Assembly (NCBI GenBank): GCA_002770955.1
Contig: PCUH01000096.1
Span: forward strand, 611 to 10,925
DNA length: 10,315 bases
DNA from: Flavobacteriales bacterium CG18_big_fil_WC_8_21_14_2_50_32_9
GTDB taxonomy: Bacteria; Bacteroidota; Bacteroidia; Flavobacteriales_E; Vicingaceae
Direction: 5' to 3'
The notes beneath the pieces were generated by a model. The model worked only from the letters and a program-made list of their open reading frames with translations. It had not been told where the DNA came from and did no database searches. Positions within the stretch are counted from its first letter, which is position 1, and every line of letters begins with the position of its first letter. The translations under genes were made by a program, and so were the position numbers. Shown here one piece after another: positions 1-6,152 of this stretch.

Positions 1-1168
1 CATTTTCTATTAATCCCCAAAAGAATTTAGTAAACTGAGCAGTATTACACTCCTGAGCTTCTGTGAAATTAGTAATTTTCTTAGCTGAGAAAAATGGATT
101 AATCATAGACCCAAAACGATTTACTGTTAATGCTATACTGTTTTCAGCGGCAGCATCTAATAAGGCTTTTTCAATAGTAGCTGCTTGCTGATTAAATTTA
201 TCGTACGGATTTTGTTCCTTTAATTCTGTTAGCGTAGCTATTCCCGCTGCCATGGCTACAGGATTTCCTGATAAGGTTCCTGCTTGGTACATATCACCTA
301 AAGGAGATACCATGTTCATAATTTCATTTCTTGCTCCATAAGCCCCCACAGGAAAACCTCCTCCAACTACTTTACCCAAGCAAGTAATATCGGCTTCAAT
401 GCCTAATAACTCCTGAGCCCCTCCAAATTTAGAACGAAAACCCGTCATTACTTCATCTACTACCAAAAGCACACCTGCTGCTTTAGTAATTTGTCTTAGT
501 TGTTTAATAAAATCATCAGAAGGCAGCACTACTCCCATGTTTCCGGCAATTGGTTCAATAAATACCGCTGCTATGTCTTTACATTCGGAAAGATGTTTTT
601 TTACTGAATCAATATTGTTGTACTCAGCTATTAAGGTATTTTTAACTGCATCAGCGGGTACGCCCTTACTTCCTGGAATACTTAATGTTGCTAATCCAGA
701 GCCTGCTGCCACCAACAAAGCATCTGAATGTCCGTGGTAACAACCTGCAAATTTTATGATGTGATTTTTTCCTGTATAAGCTCTTGCCAAACGAATAGCA
801 CTCATAATTGCTTCCGTTCCAGAATTTACAAATCGCACCTTATCCATTCCCGGAAAAGCGTTGCAAACCATTTCTGCTAAAATAATTTCATTTTCGGTAC
901 TTGCACCAAAGGTAAAACCTGTACAAACTTGTTTCTGTACTGCTTCTATGACTTTATTATTGCCATGACCTAAAATCATTGGTCCGTAAGAAAGTACCAA
1001 ATCGATGTATTCATTTCCATCAACATCGTAAATTTTTGAGCCATGAGCTCGTGCCATAAATAAAGGATTTCCTCCTACAGATTTGAATGCTCTAACTGGT
1101 GAATTTACTGCTCCAACTAGGTGTTGTTGTCCTTTAATATATAGTTCTTGTGATTTTGTATTGTTCAT
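1..1168 (-). CDS. hemL: Glutamate-1-semialdehyde 2,1-aminomutase, C-terminus cut off by the window edge
   Basis: This PLP enzyme converts glutamate-1-semialdehyde to 5-aminolevulinate, the committed precursor of heme and other tetrapyrroles in the C5 pathway, in the cytoplasm. I translated 389 residues from the ATG at 1168 to the left edge. The family is usually about 425-430 residues, so roughly 40 C-terminal residues lie outside the window. Visible family signatures are the N-terminal NSPVRAF, the NSGTEA segment that binds the cofactor phosphate, CYHGHSD, the VVDEVMTGFR segment with the PLP-contacting Asp, and LGKVVGGGFPVGAYG. The last of these holds the Schiff-base lysine at about residue 266, and the GGGFPVGA form is typical of HemL rather than of other class-III aminotransferases. 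No key residue is missing in the visible part. The start fits the usual family N-terminus. A TACTTTTG box lies upstream at 1217-1224, and a palindrome at 1187-1202 lies in the predicted leader. hemB is on the same strand, one gene upstream. Confidence 0.95.
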   Translation of the reverse strand, partial: MNNTKSQELYIKGQQHLVGAVNSPVRAFKSVGGNPLFMARAHGSKIYDVDGNEYIDLVLSYGPMILGHGNNKVIEAVQKQVCTGFTFGASTENEIILAEMVCNAFPGMDKVRFVNSGTEAIMSAIRLARAYTGKNHIIKFAGCYHGHSDALLVAAGSGLATLSIPGSKGVPADAVKNTLIAEYNNIDSVKKHLSECKDIAAVFIEPIAGNMGVVLPSDDFIKQLRQITKAAGVLLVVDEVMTGFRSKFGGAQELLGIEADITCLGKVVGGGFPVGAYGARNEIMNMVSPLGDMYQAGTLSGNPVAMAAGIATLTELKEQNPYDKFNQQAATIEKALLDAAAENSIALTVNRFGSMINPFFSAKKITNFTEAQECNTAQFTKFFWGLIEN

Positions 1169-1186
1169 TTCTTTTTTTTGTTGACA

Positions 1187-1202
1187 AGGGGTCATGACCC
1201 CT
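1187..1202. promoter_or_regulatory. Perfect 16-bp palindrome in the hemL leader
   Basis: AGGGGTCATGACCCCT is a perfect inverted repeat and is G+C-rich in an AT-rich intergenic region. It lies between the predicted hemL -7 box (1217-1224) and the ATG at 1168, so it should be within the first half of the leader. It could be an operator for a dimeric regulator placed just downstream of the transcription start. It could also be an RNA hairpin with a 6-bp stem and CAUG loop, or a REP-like dispersed element. The sequence alone cannot decide between these. That it is a palindrome is certain; its role is inferred. Confidence 0.55.
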
Positions 1203-1216
1203 AGTTAATTTTGCTG

Positions 1217-1224
1217 CAAAAGTA
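1217..1224 (-). promoter_or_regulatory. Predicted -7 promoter box of hemL (TACTTTTG)
   Basis: Read on the minus strand, TACTTTTG matches the Bacteroidota -7 consensus TAnnTTTG exactly. It predicts a hemL transcript with a leader of roughly 45 nt. I see no clear TTG at the -33 position. The same box type occurs upstream of most other genes here. Confidence 0.6.
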
Positions 1225-1310
1225 GGTTTTATGAACGGATTGTAGCTTTGGGAATGCTAATATTTGTGAATTTTATTATGCTCTTTTTATCAAGAAAAAA
1301 TTGAACAAGA

Positions 1311-2792
1311 TTACCCAGTTACAACTACTTTTAGCACACTTACTAAGGAAGTATTTTTAATTGCATGAACAAGATACATTCCTTTAGGCAGTTGAATATT
1401 TGTTTCTTGTTCATTATTGCCAACTGCTTTTGAAAAAATGAGTTTACCATCTATGCTGTAAACATCTAAATGACTCACTCCTCCATGTTTAACAGTAATA
1501 TTTCCATCATTACTCGGATTAGGATATATTTGAATTAACTTATCAACGTCATTTTCATTTACTGAAGCTATTATAGTTGCCCAATCATCGCCCTCTTGTA
1601 CTCCGTTTATTGTTGAGCCTGTTACTGTGAAATATGTGCTTGTCCAGCTTTCACTTGCATATGCACTTAACCCATAATAGGTATTGTACTCTAATTGATA
1701 CCCAGCATCTGTAGTAATTCCTACTGAACAGTTTGAAGTATCTAATGAAAAACCAACATAATAATAGAACCTATTTATGACTGTATCATTAGTAATATAT
1801 GCTCCATAAGTTTCAAATAATTCACCTCCCATTAATCCAAAAAAATATTCAGGTGAAATTTTTGTCCCCATTGTATATACAGAACTCGTGGTATTTAAGC
1901 CAGTAAAATTACTTCTTAAATACTTCGTTGTATAGTTGTAGGTATTCCCACCTCCAGTTGTAACCCTACTGAAATTATAAATGACAGAATCTGGCGTAAT
2001 AAGAGAATAGGTAACAGAATCTTTATGGTATTTTGTATAACCCATATGTGTTGGTCCTGCAAAGGGCGAATATTCTTCCCATATTATAACATCTCCAACA
2101 GACAAATGAAAATAAGCTGAAAAATCAGGATAACTAAATCCAGTCTTAACATTGGCAGAATCTAAACCCACTAAGTTAAATGCTTGTTGATTGTAATCTC
2201 TAAATGCTATAAATTGTTTAAAACCATAATTCTTTGATAAAATAATTGTTAGGTTATCATATACAGATGTTACTGGTGTTGTGTTTTGATATGCTTTTAC
2301 AGAAAAATATTTTAAAGAATCATTGATATTTAATAACACATTTCCAACACCAACACTATCGCATGTAAATTGGATTGTATTGTAATTAGAAGAATTGTTT
2401 ATCGGACTTGTCCATACATCATTAGGTTTACTTTGAGGTAAAAATAATACGGATGTATTTTCATAGAAAAAATAAGTTGAATCATTGAGTAAAAGTACAG
2501 AGTCAGGTCTTATATATTGTTTTGAATAAATATAATTATAAGAACCGAAATTTTGATTTACAACATCATAACACCCATTAAAATCAGGATTGGTATAATT
2601 AGAATGCATTACTTTAAAGTTCCCATAATCAACTATGGTATCAAAATGAAATTGTTGAATGGTGGTATCTACAGGGGAAAATTGATTATCTTTAATTTTA
2701 AAGTAAGGTTTTTGATTCGTATAAAAGGAATTCCACTGAGCGTAAGCACTAAAACAATAAAAAAAGATAATTACTAAGAATATTTTTTTCAT
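1311..2792 (-). CDS. Secreted protein with T9SS type A sorting domain, function unknown
   Basis: A 493-residue exported protein. Residues 1-18 form a clear Sec signal peptide: two lysines, a hydrophobic run and an AYA|Q cleavage site. Residues from about 410 to 493 are a T9SS type A sorting domain. They contain IYPNPSNDG (YPNP at about 423-426), the LDVYSIDGKL strand pattern, and LPKGMYLV near 469-475. The protein should therefore cross the inner membrane by Sec and the outer membrane by the type IX system, ending on the surface or outside. The middle, about 19-409, is rich in Tyr, Asn, Ser and Thr with many short beta-like stretches. I recognise no catalytic domain in it; an adhesin or a beta-rich surface protein are possible guesses. 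It sits between hemB and hemL on their strand, 136 bp from hemB and 142 bp from hemL, with its own TATCTTTG box. I see no reason to link it to heme synthesis. Confidence 0.85.
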   Translation of the reverse strand: MKKIFLVIIFFYCFSAYAQWNSFYTNQKPYFKIKDNQFSPVDTTIQQFHFDTIVDYGNFKVMHSNYTNPDFNGCYDVVNQNFGSYNYIYSKQYIRPDSVLLLNDSTYFFYENTSVLFLPQSKPNDVWTSPINNSSNYNTIQFTCDSVGVGNVLLNINDSLKYFSVKAYQNTTPVTSVYDNLTIILSKNYGFKQFIAFRDYNQQAFNLVGLDSANVKTGFSYPDFSAYFHLSVGDVIIWEEYSPFAGPTHMGYTKYHKDSVTYSLITPDSVIYNFSRVTTGGGNTYNYTTKYLRSNFTGLNTTSSVYTMGTKISPEYFFGLMGGELFETYGAYITNDTVINRFYYYVGFSLDTSNCSVGITTDAGYQLEYNTYYGLSAYASESWTSTYFTVTGSTINGVQEGDDWATIIASVNENDVDKLIQIYPNPSNDGNITVKHGGVSHLDVYSIDGKLIFSKAVGNNEQETNIQLPKGMYLVHAIKNTSLVSVLKVVVTG

Positions 2793-2813
2793 TTTTTAAG
2801 TATAAAACCATAT

Positions 2814-2821
2814 CAAAGATA
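2814..2821 (-). promoter_or_regulatory. Predicted -7 promoter box of the T9SS protein gene (TATCTTTG)
   Basis: On the minus strand TATCTTTG matches TAnnTTTG and lies about 21 nt before the ATG at 2792, giving a short leader. There is no convincing -33 TTG. It suggests that this gene is transcribed separately from hemB. Confidence 0.6.
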
Positions 2822-2892
2822 CAAATTAAGTTTTAATTTTAATCATTTTATATTCTTAGAAAGGTTCTAAAAATAGGTTTTTTTCTATTTAC

Positions 2893-2920
2893 ACACCCCT
2901 GCCCCTCTCAAAGAGGGGAA
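2893..2920. repeat. REP-like hairpin downstream of hemB
   Basis: CCCCTCT (2902-2908) and AGAGGGG (2912-2918) form a perfect 7-bp stem with a 3-nt spacer, flanked by ACACCCCTG. It lies about 10 bp after the hemB stop codon. No U-tract follows on the hemB strand, so it is not a canonical intrinsic terminator, although it could still end or stabilise the transcript. CCCCTCT/AGAGGGG hairpins of this form resemble dispersed intergenic repeats of Bacteroidota genomes. A weaker CCCCTCTCTTT/AAAGAGG version occurs at 9996-10057. Confidence 0.5.
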
Positions 2921-2928
2921 ATAAAATG

Positions 2929-3906
2929 TTAATTTTTAGAACCCTTCTTCAATTGTTTCGCTGCTTCTTTTGCAAAATAAGTAATAATAATGTCTGCTCC
3001 TGCTCTTTTAATAGAAAGCAATGTTTCCATCATCACTTTTTGTTCGTCTATCCAACCATTTTTACCTGCGGCTTTAATCATTGCATATTCTCCACTCACA
3101 TTATAAGCTGCAATAGGTAAATCAAAATTATTTTTTAAGTCTCTGATAATATCTAAATAAGACAACGCTGGTTTTACCATTAAAATATCTGCCCCTTCAT
3201 CTACATCAGCTTGAGCTTCTTTAATTGCTTCATTTCTGTTGGCAGCATCCATTTGGTAGGTTCTTCTATCTCCAAAACTAGGAGTTGAATCTGCGGCATC
3301 TCTAAACGGACCGTAATAAGCCGAGGCATATTTTACAGAATAACCCATAATTGGAATGTGTTGAAATCCGTTTTTATCCAATTCATCTCTAATTTCACGC
3401 ACCACAAAATCCATCATACCAGAAGGGGCAACCATGTCAACTCCAGCTTTTGCTTGAGCTAATACTTGTTTACGAGTATTTATTAAAGTTAAATCGTTAT
3501 CAACATCCTGACCACATAAAACCCCACAATGTCCGTGGTTGGTGTATTCGCAAAAGCAAACATCAGCTATTACTTGTAATTGAGGATATTCTTTTTTAAT
3601 ATAACGAATGGCTTGTTGAATAATACCTTCATCATTCCAACTTTCCGAACCTTCAGCATCTTTAAGTAAAGGAATACCAAAAAGAAGAACGGATTTAATT
3701 CCTAAATCAACCACTTCTTTTAATTCATCGTTGATTTGGTCGAGTGAATAACGGAAAATTCCGGGCATGGAAACAATTTCTTTTTTGATGTTGGTTCCTT
3801 CTTCAATAAAAAGAGGGTAAATAAAGTCGGAAACGTGTAAATGTGTTTCTCTGACTTTTGCTCTGATTTCTTCCGTTTTTCGGTTGTTTCTAAGACCTAA
3901 TTTCAT
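2929..3906 (-). CDS. hemB: Porphobilinogen synthase (5-aminolevulinate dehydratase)
   Basis: This cytoplasmic enzyme condenses two molecules of 5-aminolevulinate into porphobilinogen, the step after HemL in tetrapyrrole synthesis. At 325 residues it has the normal family length. The active site is complete. The zinc-binding cysteines lie in ADVCFCEYTNHGHCG at residues 117, 119 and 127, which marks the zinc-dependent type rather than the Asp-rich magnesium type. The two Schiff-base lysines are in YSVKYAS (Lys192) and LMVKPA (Lys245). Other family segments are the N-terminal FIYPLFIEEG, MPGIFRYS, GPFRDAADS and AAYNVSGEYAM. The start at 3906 is at the usual N-terminal position (MKLGLRNNRKT), with a TACATTTG box 15 nt upstream. 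It is divergent from the DCC-family gene, and the two share an 89-bp intergenic region. Confidence 0.97.
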   Translation of the reverse strand: MKLGLRNNRKTEEIRAKVRETHLHVSDFIYPLFIEEGTNIKKEIVSMPGIFRYSLDQINDELKEVVDLGIKSVLLFGIPLLKDAEGSESWNDEGIIQQAIRYIKKEYPQLQVIADVCFCEYTNHGHCGVLCGQDVDNDLTLINTRKQVLAQAKAGVDMVAPSGMMDFVVREIRDELDKNGFQHIPIMGYSVKYASAYYGPFRDAADSTPSFGDRRTYQMDAANRNEAIKEAQADVDEGADILMVKPALSYLDIIRDLKNNFDLPIAAYNVSGEYAMIKAAGKNGWIDEQKVMMETLLSIKRAGADIIITYFAKEAAKQLKKGSKN

Positions 3907-3921
3907 GTAATATTTTTTCTA

Positions 3922-3929
3922 CAAATGTA
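3922..3929 (-). promoter_or_regulatory. Predicted -7 promoter box of hemB (TACATTTG)
   Basis: Minus-strand TACATTTG fits the Bacteroidota TAnnTTTG consensus and ends 15 nt before the hemB ATG. It forms a divergent pair with the plus-strand box at 3984-3991. No clear -33 TTG is present. Confidence 0.6.
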
Positions 3930-3933
3930 AGCT

Positions 3934-3970
3934 CAAAAGTTGAAAAAGTGAAAAGTAGAAAGCAGAAAGT
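3934..3970. repeat. Degenerate short tandem repeats between divergent promoters
   Basis: The stretch is built of imperfect GAAAAGT-like units (AAAAGTT, GAAAAAGT, GAAAAGT, AGAAAG, CAGAAAGT) lying between the hemB and DCC-gene promoters. It is purine-rich on the plus strand. Similar low-complexity runs are common in Bacteroidota intergenic regions. No function can be read from it. Confidence 0.35.
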
Positions 3971-3983
3971 TCATAAAGGTTCT

Positions 3984-3991
3984 TAACTTTG
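3984..3991 (+). promoter_or_regulatory. Predicted -7 promoter box of the DCC-family gene (TAACTTTG)
   Basis: TAACTTTG matches TAnnTTTG and ends only 4 nt before the ATG at 3996. Transcription would start at or within a few bases of the start codon, so the mRNA is predicted to be leaderless or nearly so. No Shine-Dalgarno sequence fits in the gap. Confidence 0.6.
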
Positions 3992-3995
3992 AAAG

Positions 3996-4397
3996 ATGAT
4001 AACCAAAAAAAATATTATTCTGTTTGATGGTGAATGTGATTTTTGTAATTTTTGGGTAAAATTTATCATAAGAAGAGATAAAAAAGATGTTTTTAGGTTT
4101 GCTTCTTTGCAATCGGAAGTTGGGAAGCAATTCTTAACGAAATTCAACATTTGCAAAAACATAGACACCGTAGTTTTCATACAAAAGGACATTGTTTTTG
4201 TTAAATCAACAGCTGCTTTAACCATATTAAAAACACTCGGAGGATTTTGGACTTGGTTTTATATTTTAGTGATTATACCTCACTTTATTCGAGATTTTTT
4301 TTATGATTTGATAGCAAAATATCGATACATATTTTTTTCAAAAAATATGTGTCAACTGAATAGTCAAAACAACATAAAACACAAATTTTTATCCTAA
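3996..4397 (+). CDS. DCC-family (DUF393) thiol-disulfide oxidoreductase-like protein
   Basis: A 133-residue member of the DCC family (DUF393), named for its N-terminal DxxCxxC signature. Here this is ILFDGECDFCNFWV, with Asp11, Cys14 and Cys17 following the first beta strand as in thioredoxin-fold proteins. The CxxC pair suggests thiol-disulfide exchange, but the substrate of these proteins is not established. Residues from about 73 to 95 (ALTILKTLGGFWTWFYILVIIPHFIRD) include a hydrophobic segment that could be amphipathic or membrane-associated. The family commonly ends in a conserved R-Y-x-x-F-x-x-x-x-C region, seen here as YRYIFFSKNMCQL. The start codon is fixed by the family N-terminus (KKNIILFDGECD) despite the extremely short predicted leader. 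The stop codon overlaps the -7 box of the next gene. Confidence 0.85.
   Translation: MITKKNIILFDGECDFCNFWVKFIIRRDKKDVFRFASLQSEVGKQFLTKFNICKNIDTVVFIQKDIVFVKSTAALTILKTLGGFWTWFYILVIIPHFIRDFFYDLIAKYRYIFFSKNMCQLNSQNNIKHKFLS
4327..4350. repeat. Perfect 11-bp inverted repeat inside the 3' end of the DCC gene
   Basis: ACATATTTTTT (4327-4337) and AAAAAATATGT (4340-4350) are separated by two bases. They lie within coding sequence, about 45 bp before the -7 box of the exonuclease gene. It could be an operator, a bend, or a by-product of Phe/Lys-rich AT codons. Role unknown. Confidence 0.4.
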
Positions 4398-4402
4398 CTT
4401 TG
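4395..4402 (+). promoter_or_regulatory. Predicted -7 promoter box of the exonuclease gene (TAACTTTG)
   Basis: TAACTTTG is identical to the box before the DCC gene. Its first three bases are the TAA stop codon of that gene. It ends 5 nt before the ATG at 4408, again predicting an almost leaderless transcript. Confidence 0.6.
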
Positions 4403-4407
4403 CATCA

Positions 4408-4923
4408 ATGTATGCAATTGTTGACATCGAAGCCTCTGGAGGTAACCACATTAATGCCCGAATAATAGAAATTGCTGTTTATATTTATGATGGCAAACAA
4501 ATTGTGCAAGAATTCAATTCTTTAATAAATCCAAGAGTAAAAATTGATTGGTATGTAACCAAACTAACTGGTATTACAAATGCCATGGTTGAAAATGCTC
4601 CAACTTTCAATGAAATTGCTCATTCGATTCACTCGCTCGTTTGTGATAAAATTTTTGTAGCTCATGATGTGAATTTTGATTATAAAATCCTGAATACTGA
4701 ACTTAAAAGAACTGGCCTAATTCTTAAACAAGAGAAATTATGTACCATAGAATTAAGTCGAGAAATTTTTCCAAACAAACCCTCTTATAGTTTGGGTAAA
4801 TTGTGTGAAGAGTTAGGGATTGTTATTCCAATTGAAGATAGACACAGAGCAGCTGGTGATGCTTTAGCAACTACAAAATTATTAGAAATGTTGCTCCAAC
4901 AAAAAAGTGCTCATAGTTTATAA
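4408..4923 (+). CDS. Stand-alone DEDDh 3'-5' exonuclease (DNA polymerase III epsilon-like)
   Basis: A 171-residue exonuclease-domain protein of the RNase T/DnaQ superfamily, which removes nucleotides from DNA or RNA 3' ends using two metal ions. All five catalytic residues are visible. Exo I is AIVDIEASGG (Asp6, Glu8). Exo II is FVAHDVNFDYKIL (Asp91). Exo III is DRHRAAGDALAT (His146, Asp151), with the five-residue His-Asp spacing of the DEDDh class. It covers only the nuclease domain. It lacks the polymerase-binding tail of a true epsilon subunit and the GIY-YIG extension seen in many Bacteroidota DnaQ-like proteins, so whether it proofreads replication or acts in repair or RNA processing cannot be told. 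The ATG is fixed by the domain beginning at residue 2. It is probably transcribed from its own promoter at 4395-4402, with possible read-through from the DCC gene. Confidence 0.88.
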   Translation: MYAIVDIEASGGNHINARIIEIAVYIYDGKQIVQEFNSLINPRVKIDWYVTKLTGITNAMVENAPTFNEIAHSIHSLVCDKIFVAHDVNFDYKILNTELKRTGLILKQEKLCTIELSREIFPNKPSYSLGKLCEELGIVIPIEDRHRAAGDALATTKLLEMLLQQKSAHSL

Positions 4924-5036
4924 AGCCGAAAGTTTTTATAAATTACCAATAATTCAACATTTAAAACTCAACATTTTTTAGTTAAGGTCTTTATAAATAT
5001 TACTTTTGCATAAATTAAACTTAAAAACCTGTTTAT
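4924..5036. other. Exonuclease-serC intergenic region
   Basis: These 113 AT-rich bases carry the serC -7 box and a 9-bp direct repeat, TCAACATTT, at 4954-4962 and 4968-4976. I see no small gene, no RNA gene and no clear terminator for the exonuclease gene. Confidence 0.4.
5001..5008 (+). promoter_or_regulatory. Predicted -7 promoter box of serC (TACTTTTG)
   Basis: TACTTTTG fits TAnnTTTG and ends 28 nt before the serC ATG at 5037, giving a leader of ordinary length, unlike the two genes upstream. It is the likely promoter of the serine locus. No clear -33 TTG is seen. Confidence 0.6.
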
Positions 5037-6110
5037 ATGTCAAAAGTTCATAATTTCAGTGCAGGACCATGTATCTTGCCTCAAGAAGTGTTAAAGCAAG
5101 CCTCAGAAGCAGTAATTAATTTCAATAACTTAAACCTATCATTAATAGAAATTTCACACAGAAGTAAAGATTTTGTTGAAGTTATGGAAAAAGCTCAGGC
5201 TTTGGTCAAGGAATTATTAGGTGTTCCCGATGGTTATTCCATCATGTTTCTTCAAGGTGGTGCCAGCTTAGGATTTTTAAAAGTTCCCTACAATTTTATG
5301 AAAGAAAATGGCTCTGCTGCTTATGTAAATACAGGAGTTTGGGCAAGCAAAGCCTTAGAGGAAGCCCAAAAAATGGGAACTACGCATGAAATAGCCAGCT
5401 CAAAAGACAAAAACTTCAATTACATTCCTAAGAAATATCAAATTCCAAGTGATGCCGACTATTTACATATTACTACCAACAATACCATTTTTGGAACACA
5501 ACTGAAAGACATTCCTTCCTGTTCTATTCCTTTAATTGCGGATATGTCGTCAGACATTTTTAGTAAAAAAATTGATGTAAGCCAATTTGATTTAATCTAT
5601 GCAGGAGCTCAAAAAAATATGGGTCCAGCAGGAACAACACTTTACATAGTGAAAGACAGTGCCTTAGGAAAAACTGGAAGAAAAATTCCGACCATGTTAG
5701 ATTTACAAGTTCACATCAAAAAAGAATCGATGTTTAACACTCCACCAGTGTTTCCAATTTATGTTTCTATGCTTACGTTACAATGGTTAAAAGACAATGG
5801 TGGTGTAGAATGGATAGAGAATATAAATAATCAAAAAGCAGCTTTAATCTACAACGAAATTGATGCTAATCCACTATTTGAAGGAACAGCTAACAAAGAC
5901 GATAGAAGTAACATGAACGCTACTTTTGTATTAAAAGATGAAAGTTTAGCGGATGAATTCAACAAAATGTGGAAAGCGGCTAACATTAATGGACTACCTG
6001 GACATAGAGATGTTGGTGGTTACAGAGCTTCTATGTACAATGCGTTGCCTTTAGAAAGTGTGCAAGTATTGGTAGATGTAATGAAAGAATTTGCGAGAAA
6101 ATTTGGGTAA
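5037..6110 (+). CDS. serC: Phosphoserine aminotransferase
   Basis: This PLP enzyme transaminates 3-phosphohydroxypyruvate with glutamate to give 3-phosphoserine, the second step of the phosphorylated serine pathway. The same enzyme often serves in pyridoxal phosphate synthesis. It has the normal length of 357 residues. Visible signatures are the N-terminal HNFSAGPCILP, the EISHRSK segment around residue 40, FLQGGAS (72-77), TTNNTIFGTQ (146-155), ADMSSDI (168-174) with the PLP-contacting Asp169, and GAQKNMGPAG with the Schiff-base Lys193. The C-terminal GLPGHRDVGGYRASMYNA also matches the family. The start is fixed by the conserved N-terminus. It is the first gene of the serine locus. In related genomes I expect serA to follow directly; here 1.6 kb of other sequence separates them. 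Confidence 0.97.
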   Translation: MSKVHNFSAGPCILPQEVLKQASEAVINFNNLNLSLIEISHRSKDFVEVMEKAQALVKELLGVPDGYSIMFLQGGASLGFLKVPYNFMKENGSAAYVNTGVWASKALEEAQKMGTTHEIASSKDKNFNYIPKKYQIPSDADYLHITTNNTIFGTQLKDIPSCSIPLIADMSSDIFSKKIDVSQFDLIYAGAQKNMGPAGTTLYIVKDSALGKTGRKIPTMLDLQVHIKKESMFNTPPVFPIYVSMLTLQWLKDNGGVEWIENINNQKAALIYNEIDANPLFEGTANKDDRSNMNATFVLKDESLADEFNKMWKAANINGLPGHRDVGGYRASMYNALPLESVQVLVDVMKEFARKFG

Positions 6111-6120
6111 TCATCACTAC

Positions 6121-6151
6121 TTGATTCTAATAAAAAAGATTAGTAACTTCG
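6121..6151 (+). promoter_or_regulatory. Possible promoter in front of the kinase-like gene (TTG, 20 bp, TAACTTCG)
   Basis: TTG at 6121-6123 and TAACTTCG at 6144-6151 have the spacing expected for Bacteroidota -33/-7 elements. The -7 box has one mismatch to TAnnTTTG. It ends a single base before the ATG at 6153, so its predicted start site would fall at or inside the first codons. The site may be a chance match, or the mRNA may be leaderless. Confidence 0.3.
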
Positions 6152-6152
6152 T

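Noticed and set aside
537..740. Plus-strand open frame of 67 codons
   Set aside because: It lies antisense inside hemL, whose translation is clearly a real conserved enzyme; no promoter or family resemblance.
2553..2777. Plus-strand open frame of 74 codons
   Set aside because: It is antisense to the N-terminal part of the T9SS protein, with an Ile/Lys-rich composition expected from reversed AT-rich coding sequence.
2902..2918. Intrinsic terminator for hemB
   Set aside because: The stem is perfect, but no T-run follows on the hemB strand, so I list it as a repeat and not a terminator.
2926..3120. Plus-strand open frame of 64 codons, Cys/Phe-rich
   Set aside because: It is antisense to the 3' end of hemB, an unmistakable gene.
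3933..4225. Two minus-strand open frames opposite the DCC gene
   Set aside because: The plus strand encodes a DCC-family protein with an intact DxxCxxC site and a promoter; the opposite frames show no protein-like features.
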